From Betaproteobacteria bacterium (GTDB lineage: Bacteria; Pseudomonadota; Gammaproteobacteria; Burkholderiales; SG8-41), in NCBI GenBank assembly GCA_016192825.1, contig JACPTK010000050.1, positions 1-64,000 on the forward strand: 64,000 bases of DNA, in the 5' to 3' direction. Position numbers and translations under genes: made by a program. Positions 25,161 through 32,389 of the stretch are shown piece by piece; positions within the stretch are counted from its first letter, which is position 1, and each line of letters opens with the position of its first letter. The notes under the pieces are model-generated. The model was not told where the DNA came from. It saw only the letters and a program-made list of their open reading frames with translations, and did no database searches.

Positions 25161-25395
25161 CCCGGGTGATGCGTGATAGGTGATAGGAGGTCACCCCCAT
25201 CCGCGCCCTTCCCCTTTCCCCTCATCCCTTCCCCTTTCCCCTCATCCCTTCCCCTTCTCCCGAGTGGAGAAGGGGAATGTCGAGCCTCCCCTCTCAGCTT
25301 GGGAGAGGGGCGGGGGTGAGGATGGGGGAAGGGAGATATCAGAGCTACGCACCTGAGAACACTCGAATCACGGCTCACGAATCACGATTCACGCC
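25161..25395. repeat. Low-complexity block: TGATAGG units, CCTTCCCCTTTCCCCTCAT tandems, CGTGA units
   Basis: In order: GATGCGTGATAGGTGATAGG; tandem copies of a CCCTTCCCCTTTCCCCTCAT-like unit; a palindrome around CTTCTCCCGAGTGGAGAAGG; a second palindrome around CTCAGCTTGGGAGAGG; then AATCACGGCTCACGAATCAC. The palindromes recur at 55217-55310. No gene is seen between 25094 and 25475. Confidence 0.7.
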
Positions 25396-25397
25396 TT

Positions 25398-25411
25398 TTG
25401 ATCTGGCGCAA
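25398..25411. promoter_or_regulatory. Weak FNR-like box before trpB
   Basis: TTGATCTGGCGCAA matches one full half-site of the TTGAT-N4-ATCAA consensus and two bases of the other. It lies 65 bases before the ATG at 25476. It is less convincing than the sites at 18438 and 61888. Confidence 0.2.
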
Positions 25412-25475
25412 GGTCTTGCAGGGGCGGGGGCGCTTATACTGGCTCGCGCTTCCCATCCGACCGCGAGGCTCGACC

Positions 25476-26843
25476 ATGAAAGAATCGACCAAGTATCTCC
25501 TCGACGAATCGCGCATCCCGCGCTACTGGTACAACATACTGGCAGATCTGCCTTCACCCCCGCCGCCGGTGCTGCACCCGGGCACGATGAAGCCGGTGGG
25601 TCCCGACGATCTGGCGCCGCTCTTCCCGATGTCGCTGATCGCGCAGGAAGTCACGACCGAGCGCGAAGTGGAGATCCCGGGGCCGGTGCGCGACATCTAC
25701 CGGCAATGGCGCCCGACCGCGCTGCACCGCGCGCGCAGGCTCGAGAAGGCGCTCCAGACACCGGCGCGCATCTACTACAAGTACGAGGGCGTGAGCCCCG
25801 CCGGCAGCCACAAGCCCAACACCGCGGTGGCGCAGGCGTTCTATAACGTCGAAGCCGGGATCACGCGCATCACGACCGAGACCGGCGCGGGGCAATGGGG
25901 CTCCGCGCTCGCGTTCGCCGGCGCGCTCTTCGGCATCGAGGTGCAGGTGTTCATGGTGCGCGTCTCCTACGACCAGAAGCCGTACCGGCGCGCGCTCATG
26001 GAAACCTACGGCGCGCGCTGCGTGCCCTCGCCCTCGAACGAGACGCAGTCGGGCCGCGCGATCCTGGCGAAGGACGCGAAGCATCCGGGCAGCCTCGGCA
26101 TCGCGATCTCGGAGGCGGTCGAGGTCGCCGCGAGCCGCGACGACACCAAGTACGCGCTGGGCTCCGTGCTGAACCACGTGCTGCTGCACCAGACCGTGAT
26201 CGGACAGGAGGCAATCGCGCAATTCGAGCTCGCCGAGGACTTCCCGGACGTCATCGTCGGCTGCACCGGCGGCGGCTCGAACTTCGCCGGCATCGTCTTC
26301 CCGTTCCTGGGCCTGCAACTGCGCGGCGGCAGGAAGCTGCGCATCGTCGCCGTCGAGCCCGCGGCGTGCCCGAGCCTGACCCGCGGCCGCTACGCCTACG
26401 ATTTCGGCGACACCGCGCATCTCACCCCCCTCGCGAAGATGCACACGCTGGGCTCGACCTTCACGCCGCCCGGCTTTCACGCCGGGGGCTTGCGCTATCA
26501 CGGCATGTCGCCGCTCGTGAGCCACGTGAAGGAGCTCGGGCTGATCGAGGCGCGCGCCTACCCCCAGATCCGGTGCTTCGAGGCGGGGGTGAAGTTCGCG
26601 CGCGCCGAAGGCATCCTGCCCGCGCCGGAGGCCAACCATGCGGTGCTGGGCGCGATCGAGGAAGCGCTGCGCTGCAAGGAGGAAGGGGTGTCGCGCGCGA
26701 TCCTCTTCAACCTCTGCGGCCACGGCCACTTCGACATGCAGGCCTACATCGACTACTTCGCGGGGAAGCTCACGGACCAGCAGTACGACGAAGCCGAGCT
26801 CGCCATGGCGCTCGCGGGCCTGCCCTCGGTCAAGGCGGCGTGA
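25476..26843 (+). CDS. trpB: Tryptophan synthase beta chain-like, TrpB2 type
   Basis: A 455-residue PLP enzyme. [11 protein letters not shown] holds the PLP lysine, [18 protein letters not shown] follows with the Glu/Gln region of the active site, and the phosphate cradle is GCTGGGSNF. Length and the N-terminal extension ([19 protein letters not shown]) fit the TrpB2 group, which catalyses the indole plus serine reaction without a partner alpha subunit. No trpA is nearby, which agrees. The start was chosen at ATG 25476, which leaves GCGAGG upstream and removes 26 unlikely codons. Confidence 0.9.
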   Translation: MKESTKYLLDESRIPRYWYNILADLPSPPPPVLHPGTMKPVGPDDLAPLFPMSLIAQEVTTEREVEIPGPVRDIYRQWRPTALHRARRLEKALQTPARIYYKYEGVSPAGSHKPNTAVAQAFYNVEAGITRITTETGAGQWGSALAFAGALFGIEVQVFMVRVSYDQKPYRRALMETYGARCVPSPSNETQSGRAILAKDAKHPGSLGIAISEAVEVAASRDDTKYALGSVLNHVLLHQTVIGQEAIAQFELAEDFPDVIVGCTGGGSNFAGIVFPFLGLQLRGGRKLRIVAVEPAACPSLTRGRYAYDFGDTAHLTPLAKMHTLGSTFTPPGFHAGGLRYHGMSPLVSHVKELGLIEARAYPQIRCFEAGVKFARAEGILPAPEANHAVLGAIEEALRCKEEGVSRAILFNLCGHGHFDMQAYIDYFAGKLTDQQYDEAELAMALAGLPSVKAA

Positions 26844-26870
26844 AAGAGCAGGGATGAGGCCCGTTCCAAC

Positions 26871-27078
26871 CAGCAGCCTGTCGGACTTAGGTGTCGGACA
26901 GGCTGCTAACAGCAAAACCGCCCGCGAATTTCGAATGAACCCAGGGTAACGGCCCCCATCAGTCTCCAGAAAGCAGGCAAGCAGATCGGAAATGAAGTCT
27001 TTACTGCCGTTTTCCTCCATTTGCATGCAGGCGGTTTTGCATAAGGAGTTTGTCGGAGCCAAGTCCGACAAACTCCTA
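26871..27078 (-). repeat. TAG-hairpin element, reverse orientation (208 bp)
   Basis: On the plus strand the order is GCAGCCTGTCGGACTTAGG...GGCTGCTA, CAGCAAAACCGCC, interior, GGCGGTTTTGC, then AAGGAGTTTGTCGG...CAAACTCCTA. Read in reverse it aligns with the elements at 18945 and 47778, and it is very like the one at 32159. Its outermost left base has decayed (CAG instead of TAG). It follows trpB by 28 bases and could terminate it. Confidence 0.85.
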
Positions 27079-27157
27079 GGGCTCGCAGGTCCCAATAAGC
27101 TTCCTCATTTGATCTTTCCCGTCCGGCGGACGTGAAAGCCGGTGTAACATCACGCCG

Positions 27158-27235
27158 CTGAGCGTGGGAGAGCCTGGTCGATCCGCCTGCCTTGGGCGCC
27201 GGAGATCGCCGGTTCGAATCCGGCCGCGCAGACCA
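27158..27235 (+). tRNA. tRNA-Pro(UGG)-like gene with encoded CCA, possibly degenerate
   Basis: The cloverleaf folds by hand. Acceptor: CTGAGCG pairs with CGCGCAG, with one A-G mismatch and the bacterial tRNA-Pro C1-G72 pair. The D-stem is GGA/TCC with a CCTGGTCGA loop. The anticodon stem CCTGC/GCCGG has one mismatch, and the loop CTTGGGC gives anticodon TGG. The variable loop is AGATC. The T-arm GCCGG-TTCGAAT-CCGGC is perfect, the discriminator is A and CCA is encoded. Two stem mismatches and an unusual D-arm suggest a divergent or decaying copy. The remaining sequence between the repeat at 27078 and the gene at 27311 holds nothing else recognisable. Confidence 0.55.
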
Positions 27236-27310
27236 GGACCAGCAACCGGCAAATAACGGACAGCTTCCAGCCACAACCCACGATCCATCTCTGTCAAGGA
27301 AGGGTATTCA

Positions 27311-28276
27311 ATGCCTCCCCAGCGTATCGTTGCATGGACGGTCCCGGCCGCAATCATCGCTCTCGGCATGGGCGCGGCGTCGGGCCAGGATTACCCGGTC
27401 AAGCCCATACGCCTGCTCAGCCCTGGGCCGGGCGGCGGCGCGGATTTCGTGGCGCGCTTCGTCGCGCAGGGCATCTCGGCGCCGCTGGGCCAGCAGGTCA
27501 TCGTCGACAACCGGCCGGCTGGGGTGATACCGGGACAGGTCGTGTCCAAGGCGCCGCCCGACGGCTATACGCTGCTCCTCAACGGCAACAGCTTCTGGAT
27601 CGCGCCGCTCATGCGCGAGGGCATTCCCTACGACCCGGTGAAGGATTTTTCCCCGATCGCGCTGGCGGTGAGCTCGCCCAACATCCTGGTCGTGCACACG
27701 TCCGTGCCGGCGAAGTCCGTCAAGGCGCTGATCGCGCTGGCCAGGGCGAGACCGGGGGTGCTCAACTATGGCTCGGCCTCCGCCGGCGGCTCGGTTCACC
27801 TCGCGGCGGAACTGTTCAAGTTCATGGCGGGCGTCGACATCGTGCGCATCAGCTACAAGACCAGCGGAACGTCCGTCACCTCGCTCCTTGCCGGCGAAGT
27901 GGACCTGATGTTCGGCAACGCGCCGCCGGTGATTCCGCACGTTAAATCGGGCCGGCTGAGGGCCCTGGCGGTGACCACGCTCAAGCCGAGCGTGCTGATG
28001 CCCGGATTGCCGACGATCGCCGACTCGGGGCTGCCGGGATTCGAAGTGTCCTCGTCGTACGCTTTTTTCGCGCCGGCCAGGACGCCCGCGGCCATCATCG
28101 GCCGCCTGAACCAGGAGATCGTCCGCTTCCTCGCCCGCGCGGACGCGAAGAAGAAGTTTCTCGCGACCGGCGTGGAGCCGGTCGGCGGCGCCCCGGAGCA
28201 GCTGGTGGCCACGATCAAGTCCGAGATGACGCGGATGGGCAAGGTCATCAGGGCGGCGGGCATTCGCGGGAACTGA
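27311..28276 (+). CDS. Bug receptor of the 'GVIPG' subtype
   Basis: A 321-residue receptor with signal peptide MPPQRIVAWTVPAAIIALGM to about residue 25, then DYPVKPIRLLSPGPGGGADF. The ligand loop reads VDNRPAGVIPGQVVSKAPPD, without the usual GAGG. The same GVIPG variant is found at 31064. This pair probably binds a related ligand different from the other receptors. An alpha/beta hydrolase follows 54 bases later on the same strand. Confidence 0.9.
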   Translation: MPPQRIVAWTVPAAIIALGMGAASGQDYPVKPIRLLSPGPGGGADFVARFVAQGISAPLGQQVIVDNRPAGVIPGQVVSKAPPDGYTLLLNGNSFWIAPLMREGIPYDPVKDFSPIALAVSSPNILVVHTSVPAKSVKALIALARARPGVLNYGSASAGGSVHLAAELFKFMAGVDIVRISYKTSGTSVTSLLAGEVDLMFGNAPPVIPHVKSGRLRALAVTTLKPSVLMPGLPTIADSGLPGFEVSSSYAFFAPARTPAAIIGRLNQEIVRFLARADAKKKFLATGVEPVGGAPEQLVATIKSEMTRMGKVIRAAGIRGN

Positions 28277-28330
28277 AGCGTGGTAAGTGATACCAATCAC
28301 TAATCACGCATTTCGAGCCAAGATCAAAGC

Positions 28331-29128
28331 ATGCCGTTTGCCAGGATTTCCGACGATCTCGACATGTACTACGAGGTCGACGATTTCACCGATCCGTGGA
28401 CGAAGCCCGAGACAATCGTGCTGCACCACGGCAACTGCAAGAGCACCCGCTTCTGGTATCGCTGGGTTCCGATCCTCGCCCGCCACTACACCGTGGTGCG
28501 GCTGGATGCCCGCGGGCTGGGGCGGTCCACGGTGCCCCCGCCGGGCTACCAGTGGTCGCTGAACGGCCTGGCGCGGGACCTGGAGCGGCTGCTGGACTTT
28601 CTGAAGCTCGACAAGGTGCACGTGGTCGGCGAGACGGTGGGCGGCACCATCTCCATGCTCTTCACCGCCGAGCACCCGGAGCGGGTCCGCAGCCTGACCG
28701 TGTGCAGCTCGCCGTTTCGCTTCACGGATCCCTATTACAAGGATTCGGCGCGCAAGGCGGAGACGGACGGCGTGCTCGCGTGGGCGCGGGAGAGCATGAA
28801 GCGCCGGCTCGACCCCGCGCGGGTGGGACCGGAATTCGTCGAGTGGTACGCCAACGAGATGGGCAAGACCCCGCTGCACGTCGTCGTGGAGACGCACGAC
28901 GCGCTGGTCGGGCACGATCTCTCGGACACCCTGCGGCGGATCAAGGCGCCGACGCTGCTGCTCTCCGCGGAGAGCCGGCCCGGCTATACGCGGGGGTACG
29001 TGCAGGAGATGGAGCAGCTCATACCGGGATCGAAACTGGTGGTTTTCCCGCGCACCTTCGGCTTCGTGCACCACAGCGAGCCGGAGAAGTGCGCGGAAAC
29101 GGTGCTCGAGTTCCTGCGCGGGATCTGA
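28331..29128 (+). CDS. Alpha/beta hydrolase with threonine at the nucleophile position
   Basis: A 265-residue alpha/beta-fold protein. The oxyanion HHGNCKSTRFWYRW segment, DARGLGRST after strand 4 and the nucleophile elbow VVGETVGGTISM are all in place, but the elbow GxSxG reads G-E-T-V-G. A late His (FVHHSEPEK) and an Asp/Glu candidate (SAESRPG) complete the usual triad order. Thr nucleophiles are rare in this fold, so activity may be altered or the protein may use the scaffold otherwise. It is probably co-transcribed with the Bug gene at 27311. Confidence 0.8.
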   Translation: MPFARISDDLDMYYEVDDFTDPWTKPETIVLHHGNCKSTRFWYRWVPILARHYTVVRLDARGLGRSTVPPPGYQWSLNGLARDLERLLDFLKLDKVHVVGETVGGTISMLFTAEHPERVRSLTVCSSPFRFTDPYYKDSARKAETDGVLAWARESMKRRLDPARVGPEFVEWYANEMGKTPLHVVVETHDALVGHDLSDTLRRIKAPTLLLSAESRPGYTRGYVQEMEQLIPGSKLVVFPRTFGFVHHSEPEKCAETVLEFLRGI

Positions 29129-29156
29129 GCGGGGGCGGAAGGATGACCCGAGGGGC

Positions 29157-29260
29157 TAGGAGCTTGTCGGACTTGGGTCCGACAAGCTCCTCAGGCAAAA
29201 CCGCCCCGGGAAAAAATGCGAAAGCGCAATCAAAAACCTGCCGAAAACCGGACTGGGTGG
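29157..29260 (+). repeat. Left half of a TAG-hairpin element
   Basis: TAGGAGCTTGTCGGACTTGG...AGCTCCT followed by GGCAAAACCGCCCCGGGAAA copies the first 100 or so bases of the element at 24853. The right half is missing. The rest of the gap to 29424 contains CGTGA/TCACG-type short repeats (29360-29410) and no gene. Confidence 0.8.
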
Positions 29261-29423
29261 CTTATGCCGCACCGACCCCTGACGGACCGAGACATGGCGC
29301 AATGCCTTCACTAATAGTGGACTTTCGTTTGCTCTCGACCGGTAGATCACTTACAGTCTTAACTGCCGTGATTCATGACTCGCGCACCGGTCACGCGTCG
29401 CTTATCACGCATCATTTAAGCCG

Positions 29424-30497
29424 ATGGCTTCCCAGGCGCAAACCCGTTACCACGTCGAGTCGCTCGACCAATTTCCCGAGTTCGCCTACGAGCAGGAGTG
29501 GACAGACGGTCTGCCCGTTTTTCCGCCCACTCGCGAGGTCGTCCAGCGCATGCTCGATTACGTGGGGCGTGATCCCGACGAAGTGATCGGCGCGGTATTC
29601 CCCGGTGACGGCGAGGCGACCATTCGGAATATCGCCGCGAACTGCGCAATGGCGGGCTGCCTTCCGGAGTACCTGCCGGTCGTAATCGCCGCGGTCGAGT
29701 GCATCGTGGACCCGCAGCTCCTCATCACGACGACCCAATCCACCGGCTCGGCGTCCCTGTGCACGATCGTCACCGGGCCCGCCGTCAGCCGGCTGAAATT
29801 CCACACGAGGGAATGGTTTTTCGGGCCGAACGGCGGGCGCGCGAACGCCACCATCGGCCGGGCCGTTCGGCTGGTCCTCTGGAACATCGGACGCGCGCAC
29901 CCGGGCAAGCTCATCAAAGGCACGATGGGCCATCCGGCGTCGTGGAGCTACTGCATCGGCGAGGAGCAGGAGCTGTCACCCTGGGCGCCGATGCACGTCG
30001 ATTTCGGCCTGGACGCCGCCGACAGCGCCGTCACGGTCATGAAGGCGGGTGAGCATTCCCAGATCGCGGCGCCGCTCAATTCCGTCGGGCTGGAGGAATG
30101 CATCACCCTGCTGGCACGGGGCATCGGCAAGGTGGGCATCACAACCAGCGGCGGCAAGCGGGGGTTCCTCTTTGTGATCAACCCGTCGCTGGCGCGTGCG
30201 TTCGCCGACGCCGGCTATTCCCGGGAAAAGCTGCGGGCCGCCATCGCCAAGCGGGCATTCAAGTACTCCTACGACTGGCAGAACGACCGGAAACAGGGCG
30301 AGGCGGTCGCGATTGCGGACCTGTACGCAAAAACGCCCAGCGAGCGTCAGACGCTGGTGGCGCCGGTGCTGCTGGACGAAGTCTTCGTGTGCGTTGGCGG
30401 TGGCGTGTCGCCGCAGATGGGCCAGTGCGTATCGATTTCCAGCCGGAGTTCCGCCGGCAAGCCGATGTTGACGAAGAAGGTGCAGTTCCCGAAATAA
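29424..30497 (+). CDS. Uncharacterized protein encoded just before a UGSC selenoprotein
   Basis: A 357-residue soluble protein with no signal peptide and no catalytic motif that I recognise. Visible features are EWTDGLPVFPPTREVVQRML near the N-terminus, a hydrophobic Cys-containing helix IAANCAMAGCLPEYLPVVIA, GPNGGRANATIGRAVRLVLW, and a C-terminal CVGGGVSPQMGQC. Its stop is 14 bases before the GTG of the UGSC gene, so the two are surely co-transcribed. I recall this arrangement as recurrent but cannot cite it, so the functional link is inferred from spacing alone. CGTGA-type repeats lie immediately upstream. Confidence 0.75.
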   Translation: MASQAQTRYHVESLDQFPEFAYEQEWTDGLPVFPPTREVVQRMLDYVGRDPDEVIGAVFPGDGEATIRNIAANCAMAGCLPEYLPVVIAAVECIVDPQLLITTTQSTGSASLCTIVTGPAVSRLKFHTREWFFGPNGGRANATIGRAVRLVLWNIGRAHPGKLIKGTMGHPASWSYCIGEEQELSPWAPMHVDFGLDAADSAVTVMKAGEHSQIAAPLNSVGLEECITLLARGIGKVGITTSGGKRGFLFVINPSLARAFADAGYSREKLRAAIAKRAFKYSYDWQNDRKQGEAVAIADLYAKTPSERQTLVAPVLLDEVFVCVGGGVSPQMGQCVSISSRSSAGKPMLTKKVQFPK

Positions 30498-30511
30498 GGG
30501 TGGAGGGCAAT

Positions 30512-31036
30512 GTGATAGAGCTCATCAGTCCCGTCGGCTACCCTCGAGTCGAGGAGCAGGCCGCAAGGAAGCCGCTCGGCACCCCCGTGGGCCGGCGCCT
30601 GGGATTCATCTGGAACCAGTATCAGACCACGCGCAATTTCTGGCCCCGTCTCGAGCGTGCCGTCGAAGAGATCTGCAAACCGGCGGCCGTCAAGCGGGCG
30701 TACAAGGCGAACACCTGGACGCCACTCGACAAAACGCAGTTCGGCGAGCTGGCCGCGGCGGTCGATTACCTGGTCATCGGCGTCGGCGCCTGAGGATCCT
30801 GCACCGGCGCCGCCGTGCGCGACGCTTTTGCAGCCTGGAAGCAGGGCATGCCGGCCGTGGTGCTGGTGCACGAGCCTTTTGCGAACCTGGCGAAGGCACA
30901 GTGCCAGAGCCTGGGCGCCAGGGAGCCGCTCATACTCGTGTACAAGCAGGACGCACCCGCGCGCGAGTCCGACCAGGAATCGGACGGCAAGGCCCGCGGA
31001 GTCGCGGCGGAAGTGCTCAAAATGCTGGCCGCGTGA
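30512..31036 (+). CDS. UGSC-family selenoprotein; in-frame TGA at 30791 read as selenocysteine
   Basis: A frame from GTG 30512 (perfect GGAGGG Shine-Dalgarno at 30502-30507) runs to TGA 30791, then stays open in the same frame to TGA 31034. The junction reads VIGVGA-U-GSCTGAAVRDAF, i.e. the Sec-Gly-Ser-Cys motif of the UGSC family, a predicted redox UxxC. Read through, the protein is 174 residues with Sec at 94. Protein-like sequence continues on both sides (EELI-type N-terminal beta strand, then AWKQGMPAVVLVHEPFANLA). A conventional annotation would stop at 30793 or call two fragments. It depends on selA, selB, selC and selD elsewhere in the genome. The alternative is a Cys-to-stop mutant, which the flanking conservation argues against. 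Confidence 0.8.
30801..30818 (+). promoter_or_regulatory. Candidate bacterial SECIS hairpin after the Sec codon
   Basis: GCAC at 30801-30804 pairs with GTGC at 30815-30818, and GGC at 30806-30808 with GCC at 30812-30814. There is one bulged C and a GCC loop that begins with G. The loop starts 16 bases after the TGA, near the lower end of the spacing I remember for bacterial SECIS elements. The stem is short and the region is GC-rich, so chance pairing is possible. Confidence 0.4.
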
Positions 31037-31063
31037 TCAAGGCAAAAGGCGAAAGGCGGAAAG

Positions 31064-32029
31064 ATGAAATCAAAATCGGCTCGGCCCCTCACGGGTTTCC
31101 TGGCGCTCGGCCTGTGCTTGTCGCAGGCCAGCGCATGGGCGCAGGGATTCCCGGAACGGCCTCTTCGCATTGTGACGTCCCAGGCGGGAGGCGGAAACGA
31201 TGTCCAGGCCCGGGCGATTGCGCGCGGGCTGACGGAAGCTCTCGGCCAGCAGGTGATCGTGGACAACCGGCCAAGTGGCGTCATTCCGGGAGATATCGTG
31301 TCGAAGGCGAGCCCGAATGGATACACGCTCCTGTTCTACAACAACGCCTTGTGGACGGGGCCGCTCATGCAGAACACGCCGTACGATCCGGTGCGCGACT
31401 TCGCGCCCGTCACCACGTCGACGATCGGGCCGAACATCCTGGTGGTCAACACCGCGCTGCCCGTAAATTCCGTGCAGGGTCTGATCGATCTTGCCAAAGC
31501 GAAGCCCGGAGAACTCAATTATGCATCGAGCGGCATGGGCGCTTCCAACCATCTTGCCGCCGAGTTGTTCAAGGCGATGGCCGAGGTCAGCATCGTGCGG
31601 ATCGGCTATAAGGGCGCCAGCCCCGGGCTCAATGATTTGATCGCGGGCCAGATACAGGTGATGTTTCCCACGGCCGGCGCGGCGGTGCCGCACATCAAGA
31701 CCGGGCGGGTCAAGCCGCTGGCTGTGACGAGCCAGGAGCGCTCTTCCGTTGCGCCCGACTTGCCGACGGTCGCCGCTTCGGGCTTGCCTGGTTACGAATC
31801 GCTGGCGATATACGGCATCTTTGCGCCCGCTGGAACCCCCCGGCCCATCATCAACCGGCTCAATAGGGAGATCGTCCGCGTTCTGGCTGCGCCGGAAGTG
31901 AAGGACAGATTCTTCAAGCTGGGCATGGAGACCGTCGGCGGCTCGCCTGAGCAGCTCGCGGCCAAGGTCAGATCCGAGATGAAGAGAATGGCCAAGGTCA
32001 TCAAGGCGGCCGGCATCAAGGTCCAGTGA
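31064..32029 (+). CDS. Bug receptor of the 'GVIPG' subtype, after the UGSC gene
   Basis: A 321-residue receptor with signal peptide MKSKSARPLTGFLALGLCLS to about residue 26 (ASAWAQ), then PERPLRIVTSQAGGGNDVQA and the loop VDNRPSGVIPGDIVSKASPN. It is the closest relative in the window of the receptor at 27311, including the NxxxW(T/I)xPLM segment. It lies 28 bases after the selenoprotein stop with GGCGGAAAG before the ATG, so 29424, 30512 and 31064 are probably one transcript. Confidence 0.9.
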   Translation: MKSKSARPLTGFLALGLCLSQASAWAQGFPERPLRIVTSQAGGGNDVQARAIARGLTEALGQQVIVDNRPSGVIPGDIVSKASPNGYTLLFYNNALWTGPLMQNTPYDPVRDFAPVTTSTIGPNILVVNTALPVNSVQGLIDLAKAKPGELNYASSGMGASNHLAAELFKAMAEVSIVRIGYKGASPGLNDLIAGQIQVMFPTAGAAVPHIKTGRVKPLAVTSQERSSVAPDLPTVAASGLPGYESLAIYGIFAPAGTPRPIINRLNREIVRVLAAPEVKDRFFKLGMETVGGSPEQLAAKVRSEMKRMAKVIKAAGIKVQ

Positions 32030-32044
32030 GCCGCAATTGCCAGC

Positions 32045-32158
32045 CTTGAACAATTGGGGACAGCCCCGTTTTCCGGAGGATGAAATCAGCCGGGCTGAAT
32101 ACCCGCCTCTGATAGCTCAGGCTTTTCCCTCCTTGGCCGTCCCGGGGCGCCGCTTCGC
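32045..32158. other. Intergenic debris with possible IS-end sequence
   Basis: GGGGACAGCCCCGTTTTCCG at about 32054 resembles the reverse complement of the IS end at 18915-18935. GATAGCTCAGGCTTTTCCCT followed by CCTTGGCCGTCCCGGGGCGC resembles 18593-18637. Both pairs suggest that the same IS-related sequence once lay here. No gene is seen. Confidence 0.35.
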
Positions 32159-32367
32159 TAGCAGCCTGTCGGACTTAGGTGTCGGACAGGCTGCTAACAG
32201 CAAAACCGCCTGCGGATTTCGAATGAAACCCGGGATAGCGACCCTTATTGCCCTGCAAAAGGCGGACGAGTAGGCTCGAAATGAAGTTTTCATCGCTTTT
32301 TGCCTCCCTTTTCGTGCAGGCGGTTTTGCATAAGGAGTTTGTCGGAGCCAAGTCCGACAAACTCCTA
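32159..32367 (-). repeat. TAG-hairpin element, reverse orientation (209 bp)
   Basis: Outer left: TAGCAGCCTGTCGGACTTAG...GGCTGCTA. Outer right: AAGGAGTTTGTCGG...CAAACTCCTA. Both ends are in CTAG. The interior aligns with the element at 26871 and, in reverse, with those at 18945 and 47778, notably the ATTCGAAATCCGCAGGCGG stretch. It lies 23 bases before prpD. Confidence 0.85.
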
Positions 32368-32389
32368 GAACGTTTTTGAAGGAGCAACC

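Noticed and set aside
25554-27095. A 513-residue minus-strand open frame opposite trpB
   Set aside because: It is an antisense shadow in GC-rich DNA. The plus-strand TrpB2 motifs are unmistakable and the shadow is Arg/Ala-rich without domains.
30512-30793. A stand-alone short protein ending at TGA 30791, with a second gene starting about 30815
   Set aside because: The frame is continuous, the motif at the junction is UGSC, and no ribosome site precedes the second part.
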